In this document: piece after piece, positions 1 through 13,400 of the stretch
Numbering within the stretch: the stretch's first letter is position 1
Layout of the letters: each line of letters starts with the position of its first letter
Source: Strigops habroptila
Lineage: Eukaryota > Chordata > Aves > Psittaciformes > Psittacidae
Reading direction: 5' to 3'
Assembly: GCF_004027225.2 (NCBI RefSeq)
Contig: NC_046358.1
Location: forward strand, 8,277,284 to 8,341,283
Length of the DNA: 64,000 nucleotides
The notes under the pieces: generated by a model
Told to the model about the DNA's origin: nothing
The model's database searches: none
Seen by the model: only the letters and a program-made list of their open reading frames with translations
Position numbers and translations under genes: made by a program

Positions 1-1197
1 CTCCTGTACAGCTTGAAGAGGAGTGCTGCTTTTTTGTTAATAGATTGTTCATTGGGTCCTTTACCAGATGTATGCATGCATTATTTAGTGCATTCCCATG
101 GTGGGCATTTCTTCTTCTGCTCTTTGGCAACTGCACTGGTGTTTGGGAGCTTTTTGTGTTATGTGTTTATAACTCAGCATTTTCCCCTCAGCCACTGCCA
201 AATTAGTAGTTAAACTGTGGCAACCGTATCATCTTAATTTGTACTACCATATCTGGCAAATGTATATTACGTTTTATGCTTAACACCTGTGATGCAGTGA
301 AGAGAACACTGGTGTCTTCTTACTCCATTTCTCCAGTGTGATTCTGTGCAATTCCCCTCACATGCTATCTGTGACAGTAATATTTCAATTCACTGCACTG
401 AACAAGCTCCAGAAGATGCTAAATTGCAATTGTATTTGGGGGAGACAACTACAGCACATGCACGTGATCTCACTGCACGTGAGACAGAACACAGTTGATT
501 GTAGAGGAAACGGCAATGGTCCTTCAAAACAAATTCGTAAGTTTGATTTAATTGATAAGAATAGGTATCATCAAAGTCCTAAATGGCCACCATCCATACA
601 TCCATTATCCAATACCAGTTTGAAAAATCAAATATCCTTCATAAGATATACATATATTTCACAACATGTTTTGTTCATGACAAAAAAGCTGTTGGGAAAC
701 AAAACTCTTAAAAGGTAGAAGACCATTTAATTCAAGTTACTAAAACCAAGTAAAAGTTAAATAGATAGTGCATGTTCACCACCTTCTGTGTGTGAAGAGG
801 GCTTTATGGATTTACAACCACTGGTCTCAACGAAATGTTGGAATATTTTACAGATGAAAAAATGCTAGTGATTAGCCACCAAGACAATAAGAGATTGCAG
901 AGACAGTAAGCTAAAACTATTTCCTGTCACACACAGTTGGAAGTTTGCCTCTTGAGCATCACAGTGAGATGGTGCTAACAACATAGACTGCTGTGTTTGG
1001 TATCACAACTCCAGATCAAAAAAGCAAATCCTGCTTAGTGAACTGAACTGTGTGGATTTGAAACAAATACTTCAAGTTTTCTTTTTTGAGAAGGTTAGTT
1101 AGTCTTAAAAATAGATGGCAGCTGCCAAGAACGATTAAGTAGATATTGCATATGTGCTGTCATGGTAAATACTTAGTAAGGGAGAGGAAAATGCTGT
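1..1197. other. 3' flank of gene A
   Basis: No coding exon recognised. The part nearest gene A should be its 3' UTR. Minus-strand ATTAAA hexamers lie at 726-731 and 547-552, and no AATAAA was found between them and the stop codon. The 126-codon plus-strand frame at 338-718 has no recognisable domain. Confidence 0.5.
726..731 (-). terminator. Candidate polyadenylation signal of gene A (ATTAAA)
   Basis: ATTAAA on the minus strand, about 470 nt past the gene A stop codon. It is the closest hexamer I noticed. The motif is short and the usual downstream GU-rich element was not verified. Confidence 0.3.
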
Positions 1198-1436
1198 TCA
1201 AGCAGAGGACTGGGCTTGTGATCCTGGCTGGCTCAGAGCTTGTTTCTTCCTTGCCACAGCCATGCGCAAGGCCTGAAGAATCATGTTCTCGTTGTTCATG
1301 ATATTGTAATTAGTCAGCTTCAGGAGCTTGTTGAAATCTTCTGCTTTCAGTGAGACTTCCCTCGTTGAGTATGGAGAGCAGAAACTGGAGATATCAACTT
1401 TGCCTAATTCTATTTCAGCAGCACTGCGTGTCATGC
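1198..1436 (-). CDS. PLA2G4E: Gene A exon 20 (terminal, stop codon)
   Basis: Acceptor is ccccttgacag before GCATGACACG. It encodes the last 78 residues plus part of a split glycine codon and ends with TGA. The motif [17 protein letters not shown] matches the LxxYNxxNN segment conserved at the C-terminal end of cPLA2 beta, epsilon and zeta. The tail [18 protein letters not shown] is longer and less basic than that of gene B. Confidence 0.92.
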
Positions 1437-4400
1437 CTGTCAAGGGGAACAAAAAAGGGTGCTTGTATTATCCCAGGAATTTACAGTACTCTGATAGATT
1501 ATGTGAAGAATAATTTAGAGACATCACAAATGCAATTGCTGTGAAGACAAGTGTAGTGCTATGATCTCTGAAAAAATCTACTTCTGAACGAAGTCTATTG
1601 AAATCAAAATAAGTGTCACTAAACATCATACTATTGCAAACAGCACCTTCTACTGGCCAGCTGATAGCATGTCATTTTATATGGTCACATGCTTAAATCT
1701 TAGCCTGCAGGTTCTTGAGTAGAACACATACTAAAGGTAAGAGGAATAAAGATATATAGGATGGAAGGAAGCAGAATATTAATAGCGTTGGAAATAGTCA
1801 TAAAAACATAGCCTGCATCCCAAATACTAGCCCAAAAAGACACAGTGACTGTATTAGTTCATGCACTATTGCTTTGATTTTCCAAAATACTCAACCAACA
1901 CATTAAACGGCCCGAATAGAAAGCACAGTGGCCCTCCACAGAATGATCCTATACAGGATAGATAATTTTCCACTAAATCTGACTGTCATAAAAACACATA
2001 ATCTGAAAAATATGCTTTGTTCTATATGCTAAGGTAAACTTCTGGAGAACACAAGAAGAAACTAGTTCCCATTCCTTTACTTGAGGATCTTGTTTTTAAT
2101 TTCACTGAATTGCACCAAGACTCAAACTAATGTTACGACTTAGATTTCATCTGATTTCAAAAACAGTTTGTGTCATCCCCTTTCGCAATGTATTCACTAG
2201 TAGGAACAAGTAAACAAACAAAGGATTTTTGTATTGGGGCAAGGGAAAAAACAACCAGGGAGTGAGGAAGGTCATTGGGTCAATAAACTTAGCTGGATAT
2301 TGTTAACTTACCAGGTGCTACGTATCTTTGGAAGGTGTCATTCACCAATGGAAAATAAAGCAGCAGAGGAGCTCCTGGGGTATCTGCACCATCGAACATG
2401 TAGCACTCCTTCAGGTTCTTCTCATCATCCTTCAGGCCAATGCTGGGAAATGGAATTCTCTGCTCCGAGAAGTATCTGCAAGCCTGCTTCAAGGGCTGGT
2501 CATGGCCCAACAGCAGCAGCACAGAGAATGGAAAAGATATTCAAGATCAGCTGCTGCTGAAGCCCAGTAGTTCATGCCAAGTTGCACAAAATAGAGCGAT
2601 AGCACTGGAGACCCAACAATAATGTGAGCAGCTGCAGCCCCAGGTATGTTTTTCTTTTCCCTGAGGAGCTATTTGGAAATAGTCTTACAGGAAAACACCT
2701 AATATCAAGATGGTAAAGATGGTTTAAATACATACCAAGGCACAAATTTAAAACGAGAATATGATTTAGGAACAGAACAGATTAATTGAAAGCATGTTAT
2801 AAAGCATCATCAATTAAATGAGAACAGTCAGAAAAATGTAGATCTAAACAAAACTAAATTTTCAGTCCAAGACAGTAAGATTCACAATCACATTATCTGT
2901 TTATATAGCAGTAACTTGTGAGTTGACCTCAGTAGTTTTTAGCAGGGTTTTGAGACCAACCTATAACTTCGAATTTTAGAAATAATATGAGATTTCAAGC
3001 TAAAATATATTAGACCTAGAAATAGCAGTAAAAACATTCATCAGAAAGCTTGTGATGACCAAAATTGTTGAATTATCTAACACAACACTGAAGTACCACC
3101 TCAGTTTGTTTGAATTAAATATATCCAGAAGACTTCAGAGTACAAGAAAAAAATGTAGTGCAAGTCGTTATATATGCTCTTTTTCCGCTGCAGTACAGAG
3201 ACGAATATTTGTCATGTGGCAGCACAGCGTAAGAGCATTAAAGTATCTTCCACTTGAAAAAATGACAGACCCTGAAGGAGCAAACTTCACGTGTTCTGTG
3301 GTGCCATTCAAGGACATGTCTACAATTATAAGTCTATATTTGGAAGACTAAATCCACCTTTTCATGTGGTAAATACCACTTTCAAAATCTATATAACCAT
3401 TTTAACTAAATCAGATTTCTGTGAACATAGTAAATGCATTTAATATCTTCCTTCAAGCCACTATTTAAGAAGAAAAATTCTATTTATTAAAAGAGATAAA
3501 AATAAAGATGAAGAAATTCTTCACTCACTAGTTTGCTCTTGAACAGCTAGAAAATCACATATTAAATATATATTTAAGGAAAATGCAGATTAAATCCAGC
3601 ATCTGAATCCCAAAGTTTTCCCAGCTATATTTGTGCTATTAAATCTTACATATAATTGCAATAGAAGTTGCAGCTCAACCATCATGACTTCACTGTGCCA
3701 CTCTGTATTTCATTGGTGAAGTGCTTAGGGCTATTTCAAAATTAGTTAGAGAAAACCAAAGACATTTTCTCATCTGGGAATTATCATTCTTCTTCTAGGT
3801 TTGGAAACACCCTGTTACTAACTTTCACTAAGTTCCATGTTTTACAGACACCTGTCTGAAAGTAGTGGAAAGCAGAGGGAAAACCATTACTAACTTCTCA
3901 CCAAGGTCTGTGATCCACCAGTGTAATTTAAGTGTATGATGAGGTCCACTTTCCGCTCTGGTCTCAAAAGGGGTGGGCAACTGGTTTCAAAGAAGAAAGC
4001 TGCATCCACCAGCTCCAGGTGCTCTGAGTTGCCTCTCAGGTCATTAGGAGAAGCATCTAGCAATGTGTCTAAAGAGTAAAAGATTAAGAGGTATTGGCAA
4101 ACTTGCAAAAATACATCTGGAAAGCAAAAGGAAGGCAAATTTCCCTCCCACCCTGGATTTTCCCTTTGTTTTGGGGTAGCATACAGCAACCCTAAAGCTT
4201 CCTTTAGCCTCTCCATTCACATTTTGTTGGTGTTTCCAAACCCATGAACTGCACCAAAACCTAGGCACATGTCCCATATGTGCAGAGCCCTACCCCAGCA
4301 ATTTTCATTCCAGTGAGGACTTTCAGTGTGGAACAATCCAAAAAATCAAACGGTTGTGTTACTGGAAGTGAAAGATGTGAGGAGTTACTTTGTTCTGCCT

Positions 4401-7400
4401 CGTCCCAGCAAGCACTAACAAACAACGACAAAACCCACTCAGTTGTTCTCAAGATGTTTAAATGGCCCTCACTAATTCCCGGCCCTGTGCTAACCCCAAT
4501 GACCACTGAGGCACATAGTCAGGAGTGCTGTCCACACCTTTCCACTTGGCGAAATGCTCCTGCTGAATGTACTCGTTATGCATCTGGAAGCCCCTCAAGA
4601 AGTTGTGGTACTTGGACACAGCAGGCCGGTCCGTCAGGATATCCCGGAGAGTCGTGGAGAGGCCACTCGTAGGAGTGAACATGCATGTAGCCATCTCATA
4701 TGGCTTCTCGGGCAAGTCCGGTTGTTCCTCTGGAGATACGCAGCATAAATGACATGCAATTGAATTATAACCATAGTTAAGAGGAGGCTAGGTGTAAAGA
4801 GGAGAAAGGGACGGCTCTCAGCATTGTGTTATTTTTCCCTATGGTCTGCTGTGAGTTCCACTGAATTTCTTGACAAAAATACAAACTTACTTTGATTTTG
4901 TAAACCCCAACTGGCTATGAGCCTTGTCCAACCTAAGGCCAGGATGGATGGGGCTTTGAGCAACCTGGTCTAGTGGAAGGTGTCCCTGCAGGAGTGTTGG
5001 AACTAGATCATCTTGAAGGTCTCTTCCAACCCAAACCATTCTATGATTCTATTCTATGGTTCCATCTGACTTTTAAATTCCATTCTATCTGCTTTTAAAT
5101 TCCATGTAGGTTAAATACGAAATTCAAAGCTTATTTTGGAGAAAATAGAAAAATTTGAACATTTTATTTTCAAATTAAATATTTTCACTTTTAAATAAGG
5201 TTTGTTCAATTTGATTTGGCTGTGGACAGCCGAATTCAACAGAAACTTGCAAATGATTTATATAAACCCAAACATAAGAGTTTGGGTATTTTTCCCGAAA
5301 ACCTGAGGTTTACCTATTTCAGCCACTTTGTCATGGGTCCATCTGTGCCAGAAGTCCTCTGAATTGTCAGCTGCATGCCAGGCATCCAAGAGGTTTTTGG
5401 AGAAAATACTACTCCACATTCCTAGGAAGTGGGAGAGGTATAATAAGTAGTGCTGAGGTAAACACAAGGAAGTTCTTTTTAAAACTGTCTCTGCTCTTTC
5501 CACAGCTTCTCTTTAACTTTTTTCTATTTCTATCCAATTTTTCCAGACATCAGTTTCAGCGGTAAAGCCGACTCAGAAGGCATAATTATTTGAGAAATAA
5601 TTTCAATGTCTTTTCCCTTCTGCCATGCTTTACCTGAAATTTTTTTTTAATGAGAAATTTTACATCATCATTTGCCTATTTTAATTTTTTTCCTTTGATA
5701 AAGAAATATTTTCAGCCAGCTCCTTCTCTGATTCTCCTTTCCTGCCCTAGTTATTTCTTCTCACTATTTCCATCAGCTTCCGCAAAGTGTCATAGATTTC
5801 CAATTTTCAAAGGTTTTGTAAGCTATAGGAAATGGTGGTGCTTCAAAAGCACTCACAAAGATATGTAACAACTTCTTTGTCATTTTAGTTTCATTTTATC
5901 TTAGTTCAAATGATAAAACCACCTTTGCTAGCAAGGGCAGGTGAATGAGTCTCATGAGACACGCTGAATTTCATCTGACTGACCCAGTACCTCTTGCTGT
6001 CACATGCAGAACAACAGGTTTCTGGGGACTAATTTCTAGAATCATTAGTGTTTGTATTAAAATCTTGTCACTCTTGCGGGCTGGTGAGTCACCTTGCATG
6101 AAGCAGATTCGGGACTCGGGGAGCTTCTTCATCAGGCGACCCATGAAGAACTCGCTGCCAAAATCTTCCGCACGAATGAAGGCGCCATACTTCAGGAAGC
6201 CCACTTCATACGGTGTGAACTCCACCCACTCTGCCAACACAGGCACCAACAATGTTAGCTCTGCTACTAAATACATTCAAGTCACCAGACATGGAAATAA
6301 ACCTTGCAGGCAAATTGGCTTAGCCCATTTGCCCTGCGCAAACCCTGCTGACAACCGCCCCTGAACCAGCTATCACACTGTCTAAGATTTATGAAAGAAC
6401 AATGCCAGGGCTAAGGGAAAATTTAAATTCTTTTTTCTTTTTATCTAGCAAGTGAGAAAGTTTCTCATGGAAGGTGGACTAGAACACAGACTGACTTCTA
6501 TTGGTTACTGCCTTTAGCCAACCATGAAAAACATACATCAAGCAAAATTAAAGCTCCAGTGAATCACTTTCTTTAAGAATTCATAACGTTTCAGAGGCAG
6601 TATCACAGATCTGTATTGTGTTATTAGTCTGAAGTTAATGTCTGAACATGCACACTTACATGCCAGGAGATCATACAAAATACTGAACTGCTGCTGTCTA
6701 TCCTGTGGCTGCCCAGTTACTCTTTACATCTCTGAACAGGACTTCTCCTGGCTTGAAGTGAGAATTTAAAACAATTCATCATTATTTACAGCATCTCCAC
6801 GCTGTATCTCCCCAGGTAAAAACATAGCTTTGTTCCAGAATGGAAACATTACCTCTAAAATCTTTGGTGGCAACTTTGTCCTTGACATTGAGGGCAAGGT
6901 AGATGGGCAGTGGGTTCTGGCCCTGGTTCACTGCCCAACGTTGATCAGAAAGTCTGTGGTGGCATTTCTGCATTTGGAAAAAAAACCTGCATTATCTTAT
7001 AATCAGTTCATTGAAGACATCAAGCTTGTAAAGTCTGAATATGTGATATAATTTTCCTGAATTTCCTCCTAAATTTTCTTCCACATGCTTGAATAACAGA
7101 AGGCAAGAAAATCATGGGAATGGGAATAATTGCTGTTAAGATAAGCAGCCATGTTTTACATTCATTACACCATGACAGTAAGGGGTTGCTTCACATGCTA
7201 TTCTAACTTTGCGTTGCTAAATATAAATGAAAAAATACAGCAGGTCGGGGTAATTCAGCTGTTACCACATACTTCATCTGTTAAACAGATGAGTTCTTCA
7301 AGGCATCACATTAATGGCTCTTCTTAGTCAAGATATTTTTGAAAACCATATTGAAAGTTAAGATCCACAGAGGAAAAATCCTTGAGCCGTCCAATACTAA

Positions 7401-10400
7401 CAACTTATCTTGTATATGAAATGGAGATTTTAAGTGTACTTCAGACAAATTAAATTCTAGCAAATTTTACTATGTAGCGCTGAGGCCAGAAATACAATGT
7501 GAAATATGCTATAAAAGTATTTAATTTTATCCATTTCACCTGGACAAAATATAGACCATGTTTACAGGATTTGAAAATAAAATAGCTATTTCTCCAGCTA
7601 TCATCAGTCTGCTGGTTTACATGGAAAGTTTTGCTTGTGTCATTACAACAAAAATAGGAACTGGAGGTCCTAAGAGATCAAACCTAAAGTAGCTGAAAAG
7701 CACTTGCAAAATCAAAGTTTCTATACCTAAAATGTGTCAGGAACTCTGGATCTGCATACTTACTCAACATTATAACACGAATTGCAGTAAGTACATATTG
7801 GGTGCATCTTCAGTACATGCAAGGTATGACTGCAGCTAGTGTAAATACTGCAGCAGTTGGAGACATCAGGCCATAAAAAACACCCAAGAACCTAAAAAAT
7901 TTCTTGGACAGCTGCAGTGTTAATTAGCATGCTGATTATTTTAGAGCTAGCCTGAGCATTTTTATGTTACATTCAATCACACTTTAGGCTCAAGTGTAGA
8001 CATATGCTATGTCACCAAGTTATTAATGTAAATAAGTGGTGTTCTGCCTACATACCAAGTGTCCCTAGGGTTTTAATTTCTTATAAAGGTCATAAAGTCA
8101 CAGACTTTATGAGAAGAAAGATGTATAGACATTACCCCATCATTTAACATGGCTTCAATCATGAGCCCCCACAGATCAATAAAAGATGTTTTATGTCCTG
8201 CTTGGGTCCTCTGACTCAGCTCTCTGTAATAATTCCTCAGACTTCTCAAGCAAAAAGCTCCCATCTTGCACTTGGCTGCTTGCTTCCGAGCTTCAATAAT
8301 TATTTCTTCAAGATCCTTACGTGACCAATCAGCATCTTCATACAGTTTTGTCATTGTCCTGCAAGCAGGAAAGTGGAAAGTGGAAAGAAATGAAGAAGAT
8401 GCTTTTGAAACTCAAAGGATATACTTTGCAGAGCTTTGGGCACTTATTAGTTTATCTTTAGGTTACTCTTCGAGCTTACTTTGAGCAGGAATGCAAGTCT
8501 AAAGGCAATCAGAGCTGGGATCCAACACAAGCAGCTACACCAGCTGTCTATGCTGTTTCTGTCCAACAGTAAGTAACCATAAAGGATCATTTTGCATAGA
8601 ATTAAGGATGGTTGCACTTCCAGTAAAGTCTCCTCTTTTGGTTAGGGATAAGTCACTTCAGTGACACTAAATGTATGATGCACAATAGGCCTTTCATGGG
8701 TGACCTTGGCATTCACAGACAAAGCTGGAAGCAATAACTCAATAGACTCCTTTTATTGTTGTTGAGATTTAGAACCCTAGATAAAGCATGGGTTTTGCTT
8801 AACACCACAAGATCCAAACAACAGTATCAAAATGACTCCTCACCATGTTGTGCCAGAGGAGCCACTGATATATGAAATACAATCCAGAACACGCAACTTT
8901 TGAAGACCCAAAATGCTGCCATACATGCCAGTAAGTGCTCTTATCCCACATCCTGCTGTGGTCACAGCCACTATAGGCACCTACACAGGAAAGGGTAGAA
9001 AGAAGAGGTGGAGAAATGGCATTAAGGCACATCCATGTCAAAAAACAACAGACGTGCAAAAGCAACATCCAGACACTAGTACAATAAAACACATAAATTC
9101 GAGATAAAACAATATTGCTCTTTGAGTTATAAATAATACAGGTTACTGAACATCCTTATGGGGTATACTAGAAGATCTTGGCACTTCAGGAAGGATTTTT
9201 AAGAAACATGGACCAAACTCATTGGTTTGAAATTCCTTTAAATTATTTACTTGAAAGACAAGTGGAAATAGAGACTTTGCTCATTCAGGCAGACTGTTGA
9301 GCTCTCCACAGGAGATCACCCTGGCTGCAAACAGTGGCCTGGAGCTGCTGGTACAGGTTCTCACTCATACAGATTGAGGTATCTCCAGGCTTGAGGGAAA
9401 GGAGAGAGTAAAGTACTCCAGCAGTGTCTTTCCTAGTTACCTCATGCTCTTGCAGATCTTCCTCCAGATGAAGTACACTTTTCAGTGCAGCAGCAACCAC
9501 CTTCCTCCGGTTTTGCAGGAAATTCTGTTCGTCAGTGCACAGGTCGAACCCCAGACGGGCATCTAGGTTTCTTGGCCTGTAAAACAGACCCTGAGTCCTG
9601 AGACCAGGGCACAAATATTACTACATTATTATTCACCATGGTGAATTCCATCTATGCTTGTTTGTGTTTACAGACCAGTTTGTGTAAATGAGAAACAGAA
9701 ACAGCACAGACAGGCCTCTGCTAATTGCTGCAGCTACTAACAAGAATGCAAAAGGGAAGGCAGAGCAGAACGTGACATACTGTCCTGGTACGGTAACAAG
9801 GTACCTACAACACACTTCTGGTTTTATTTGCTCATATAATTAATTTTTCAAGTTTCAGTAGGGCTGCCATATGGGCTTATAAGTAGATAATCAGTCAGCA
9901 GGCACTGCGGTTGATTAGGGAAACAGCTACCATGCCTTCATGTTATTTTGGTTTTATAATACAGAAATACGATTCCTTTGTGGAGCTGCTCTCTCCATCT
10001 GTGAACATAATAGTGCACACGAATTGAGATCTACTTATTAAGCTGCACTAACAGCTTGGAAACTTGGAGGAAAGGGGATTCATCTCCATCACTGAAAAAG
10101 GAGAACCTGGTGAACAAAAGCTTGCAACCCAAAGACAAACACACCTCTGTTTACAACTGAGCCTACATGGGCCTGTGCTGATTTCAAATGAGCTTTGTGT
10201 AGGTGCAAATGTCTCCCAGTTACAGGACCAGGTCTTGTTGGAGACTCACTTACCATTCACTTGCCTTTGTGTATAAGTCAATTGTCCTGTCCTGAAAATC
10301 GCAATACAAACAGTGTAAGCATGCTCAGATCATTAATCCTGCACCTTCCTCCCCCACTCCATCTATGAGCTGAGTTTCACTGTCTTTGCAGTCAGCAATG

Positions 10401-13400
10401 CAGCTGCAGAACCTGGCCAGCAATGGTCTGGGCTATGAGAGACATAATGAGCTCCAGTACAGCCTGGGCTGAATAGAAGTGGGCCGTTCTCCCAAGCCAG
10501 GTGGGCTTACAGCCCCTCAGCTTTGCACAGCTGAACACCTAGTTTATCCTTCACTTTCTGGGAAGGTTGTTGAAATCTGGACATCCAAACCACAGGCATA
10601 TGGATGTTCTCTTTTCAATACTCCACTTCAGGCTCTCCCTTTGCAAATATAAGTCTTGTCATATCCATTACTGTTAGCTTGCATACTGTGTTGATGAACA
10701 CGTTAGATATGTCCCGAGGAAATTACTTTAAACTCAGAACAGGGTTGAGCAGCATGCCTGGAACTACATGCAGAACAAATATTGCATAGTTGCAGAGTGA
10801 TTGTCATTCACACCTTAGACTGCAGCATTTGTCACTTCTGACAGGAACTGAATCACTGAACTGTAAGACTTGTCACCCACCAAACTGAATATGTCAAACA
10901 TCAGACAGTCTACATGTTGGGCTGGTTTTTATTAAGAAAGACTTCTTCTCACCTCTGCTACTGTTATTTTCTCTTGTATAGGAAGTGAGTTCAGAGCTAG
11001 AGTCACAGACTCGTTCATATCCCTTTCATTTTGACTTGATATAGACTGGAAAAAAGGGCAAAAAAACAATGACAGTTAACTATTACACAAAAAGGGGGAA
11101 AAAGAGGTAAAAGCAGTCTCCCCCACCTTATACTTACATCCATGCACTTACCAATTCCCTGCATACACACACCTGCACGCACACTCAAGTCTTAGAGGTC
11201 CCCAGAAAAATACACAGCAAAAAGCCAGCTGCACATTAGTGGTGATCACATACCCGGCTGAGCCGCCTCCGTCGTGGTAGAGCCACAGTGAGAGCTGAGT
11301 GATTATACTTGATGTAGTGGAACCTGGCTGGGAAGGTCGGGCAGAGGCAGGAGCTCAGTGTGTGGGTCTGGGTTCCTTCATATGACCCATCCACAGTTAA
11401 CGCAAACTTTCTCTCTGAAGCAAAGGAGTTTCAAATTCAAGTTCTTCAAAAAAGGTGGGTATTTTTTCTGCACAGTAATGTAATATATATTTTTCCTAAG
11501 TAATTACTACATTTTGATACCCAGATTATTGGAGAAATACTCATCTCAGCCTTTAGGTTTCACTTTAGAGCTCATGTACAGAACCTACCATGTAGTAACC
11601 GTTGCAATAGTTGCACTGCACTTCCATATACACTCTGACTGCTGAGACTACCACTCTATTTATTAGAAAATTATTCACAGCTGATAACAGTTTTGGGGAA
11701 AAAAGCACTCCCTCTCCTAAAAATCCGAAATTTTCAAAGTACCTCAGCAATAAGACTGTATGTGGTACCAAAATATTATTCTGGTATGATAATGAGATGT
11801 CTTGAAAATGTCAGACTTCTGTGAGAAACTTTGTTTTGGTAGCAGAGGACAGTTCTCTTTGGAACCAGTAAAATCTCAGTCCATCTGTCATGTTTCTCTT
11901 TACTTCAATTTGTAATATTTCTTTTGAAGTAATTTCTCTCACCTACAAAAATAATGTCTGGTGGTTTTTGGCTTTCTTATAATAAGCCTCAGATATGTCT
12001 TTTCAAGTAACTGAAAAAGAGTTCTTTATATAGAATGAAATTAACACAGGTTCAAGGTAAAAAATGCTCTGCAAATCCACACACTCAAAGGTATATAATC
12101 ATCCTTCAAAAGAGTTATCTCACTCAAGCATTTTCAGCCACATCTATCAGACTCTTTCACTGAGCTCAACTGGATCATCCACGTGCTTACACAGTTTCAT
12201 GGATTGGGGCCATCAGGAGAAGTCAGAGTGAATTTAAGAATTGCACAGGAGATACACAGATCCACAAGCACAGACTCAGTGGTAGCAATGCACTGCTTAA
12301 AATGTGCAACAAATGTCTTTGGCAATATATAGTGTGTCATGTTTTACATTTTTATATCTAAAGACCTTTTAAGAAGTTAAAATAATAAAAGAGGCCCAGC
12401 CTCATTCTGTTTTCTTTGTCTCTGAATCCAGAAACAACAAGAGTTAGCTCCAGTCTAGACTCAAAAAAATTCAATTCCCTGCACAAATACTTTGGAATAT
12501 TACAAGCATCTGACACAATTGTAGAGCAAAGTATTTTGTGGGGAAACCAGACCACATGCTCATCACACCACATTCTGTAATACTCTATTTTTGACCAACT
12601 ACAGCCCACTTCAAAGGCCACCAGCACCAGTGAGATTTTGTCTTGCATCTGACATAACTTTAAACCAGGGTGTTCAAGTGTAAAACACTGAGCACTTTCG
12701 CCATACAGTGGCATCCAGATTCGCTCTGTAAGTCAGTGAGAGGCTCACCCGTACTGTCCTTCCTCAGCCTCCCACCATTCACCTGCACATCCAAACAGGA
12801 AACTTCACGGGACTGTAAAAGACAACCAGGGCAAGAGAAAAAGGTGTTTGCTGTTAGCAGAGCTCTGCCTTGGCCGGTTCCTCAGTCATATGTGCAGTAC
12901 ACAGGGGCTTGGGGTATACACCTTGGGGGAGAGATGGTGCCTTATAACCTCTCTACTAGATCTAGGGAGGTGGCATTGGGCTTCCCCATGGGAAATCACA
13001 GCTTATATAGAGATGAGGAAAGATGAGGGATCTGCTCACTCCCAGCTTGAGAAGCAGCCCTGCAGGGGCCTGGATGAGGACTGGCAATAGGGGAAGTCTC
13101 CCTGGGCAGGGTGCTCAGCTCAGCTCTCCCGAGCAGATCCCGGAGGGATGTCTGAGCCCAGCTCAGATTGGGCAGAGGTGAGAGCTGATGGCTGCCCCAG
13201 CTTTCACAGCTGCAGCCTCTCCCAGCGTGAGTCACTTACAAGGGACTATGGGAAAGCCAGTGCTGAAACCAGCTTTAGCCTACCTCTTGGCCAATGCCTT
13301 CATTACACTGTGTGGAGCAACTACCTGGTACCTTTAATACTAGCTTTGCAATAAACATTGCTATATGGCAGGGAAAGGATTATGAAATAAAAATTACCAC

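Noticed and set aside
338-718. 126-codon plus-strand frame downstream of gene A
   Set aside because: Low-complexity AT-rich translation without motifs; fits chance or 3' UTR antisense.
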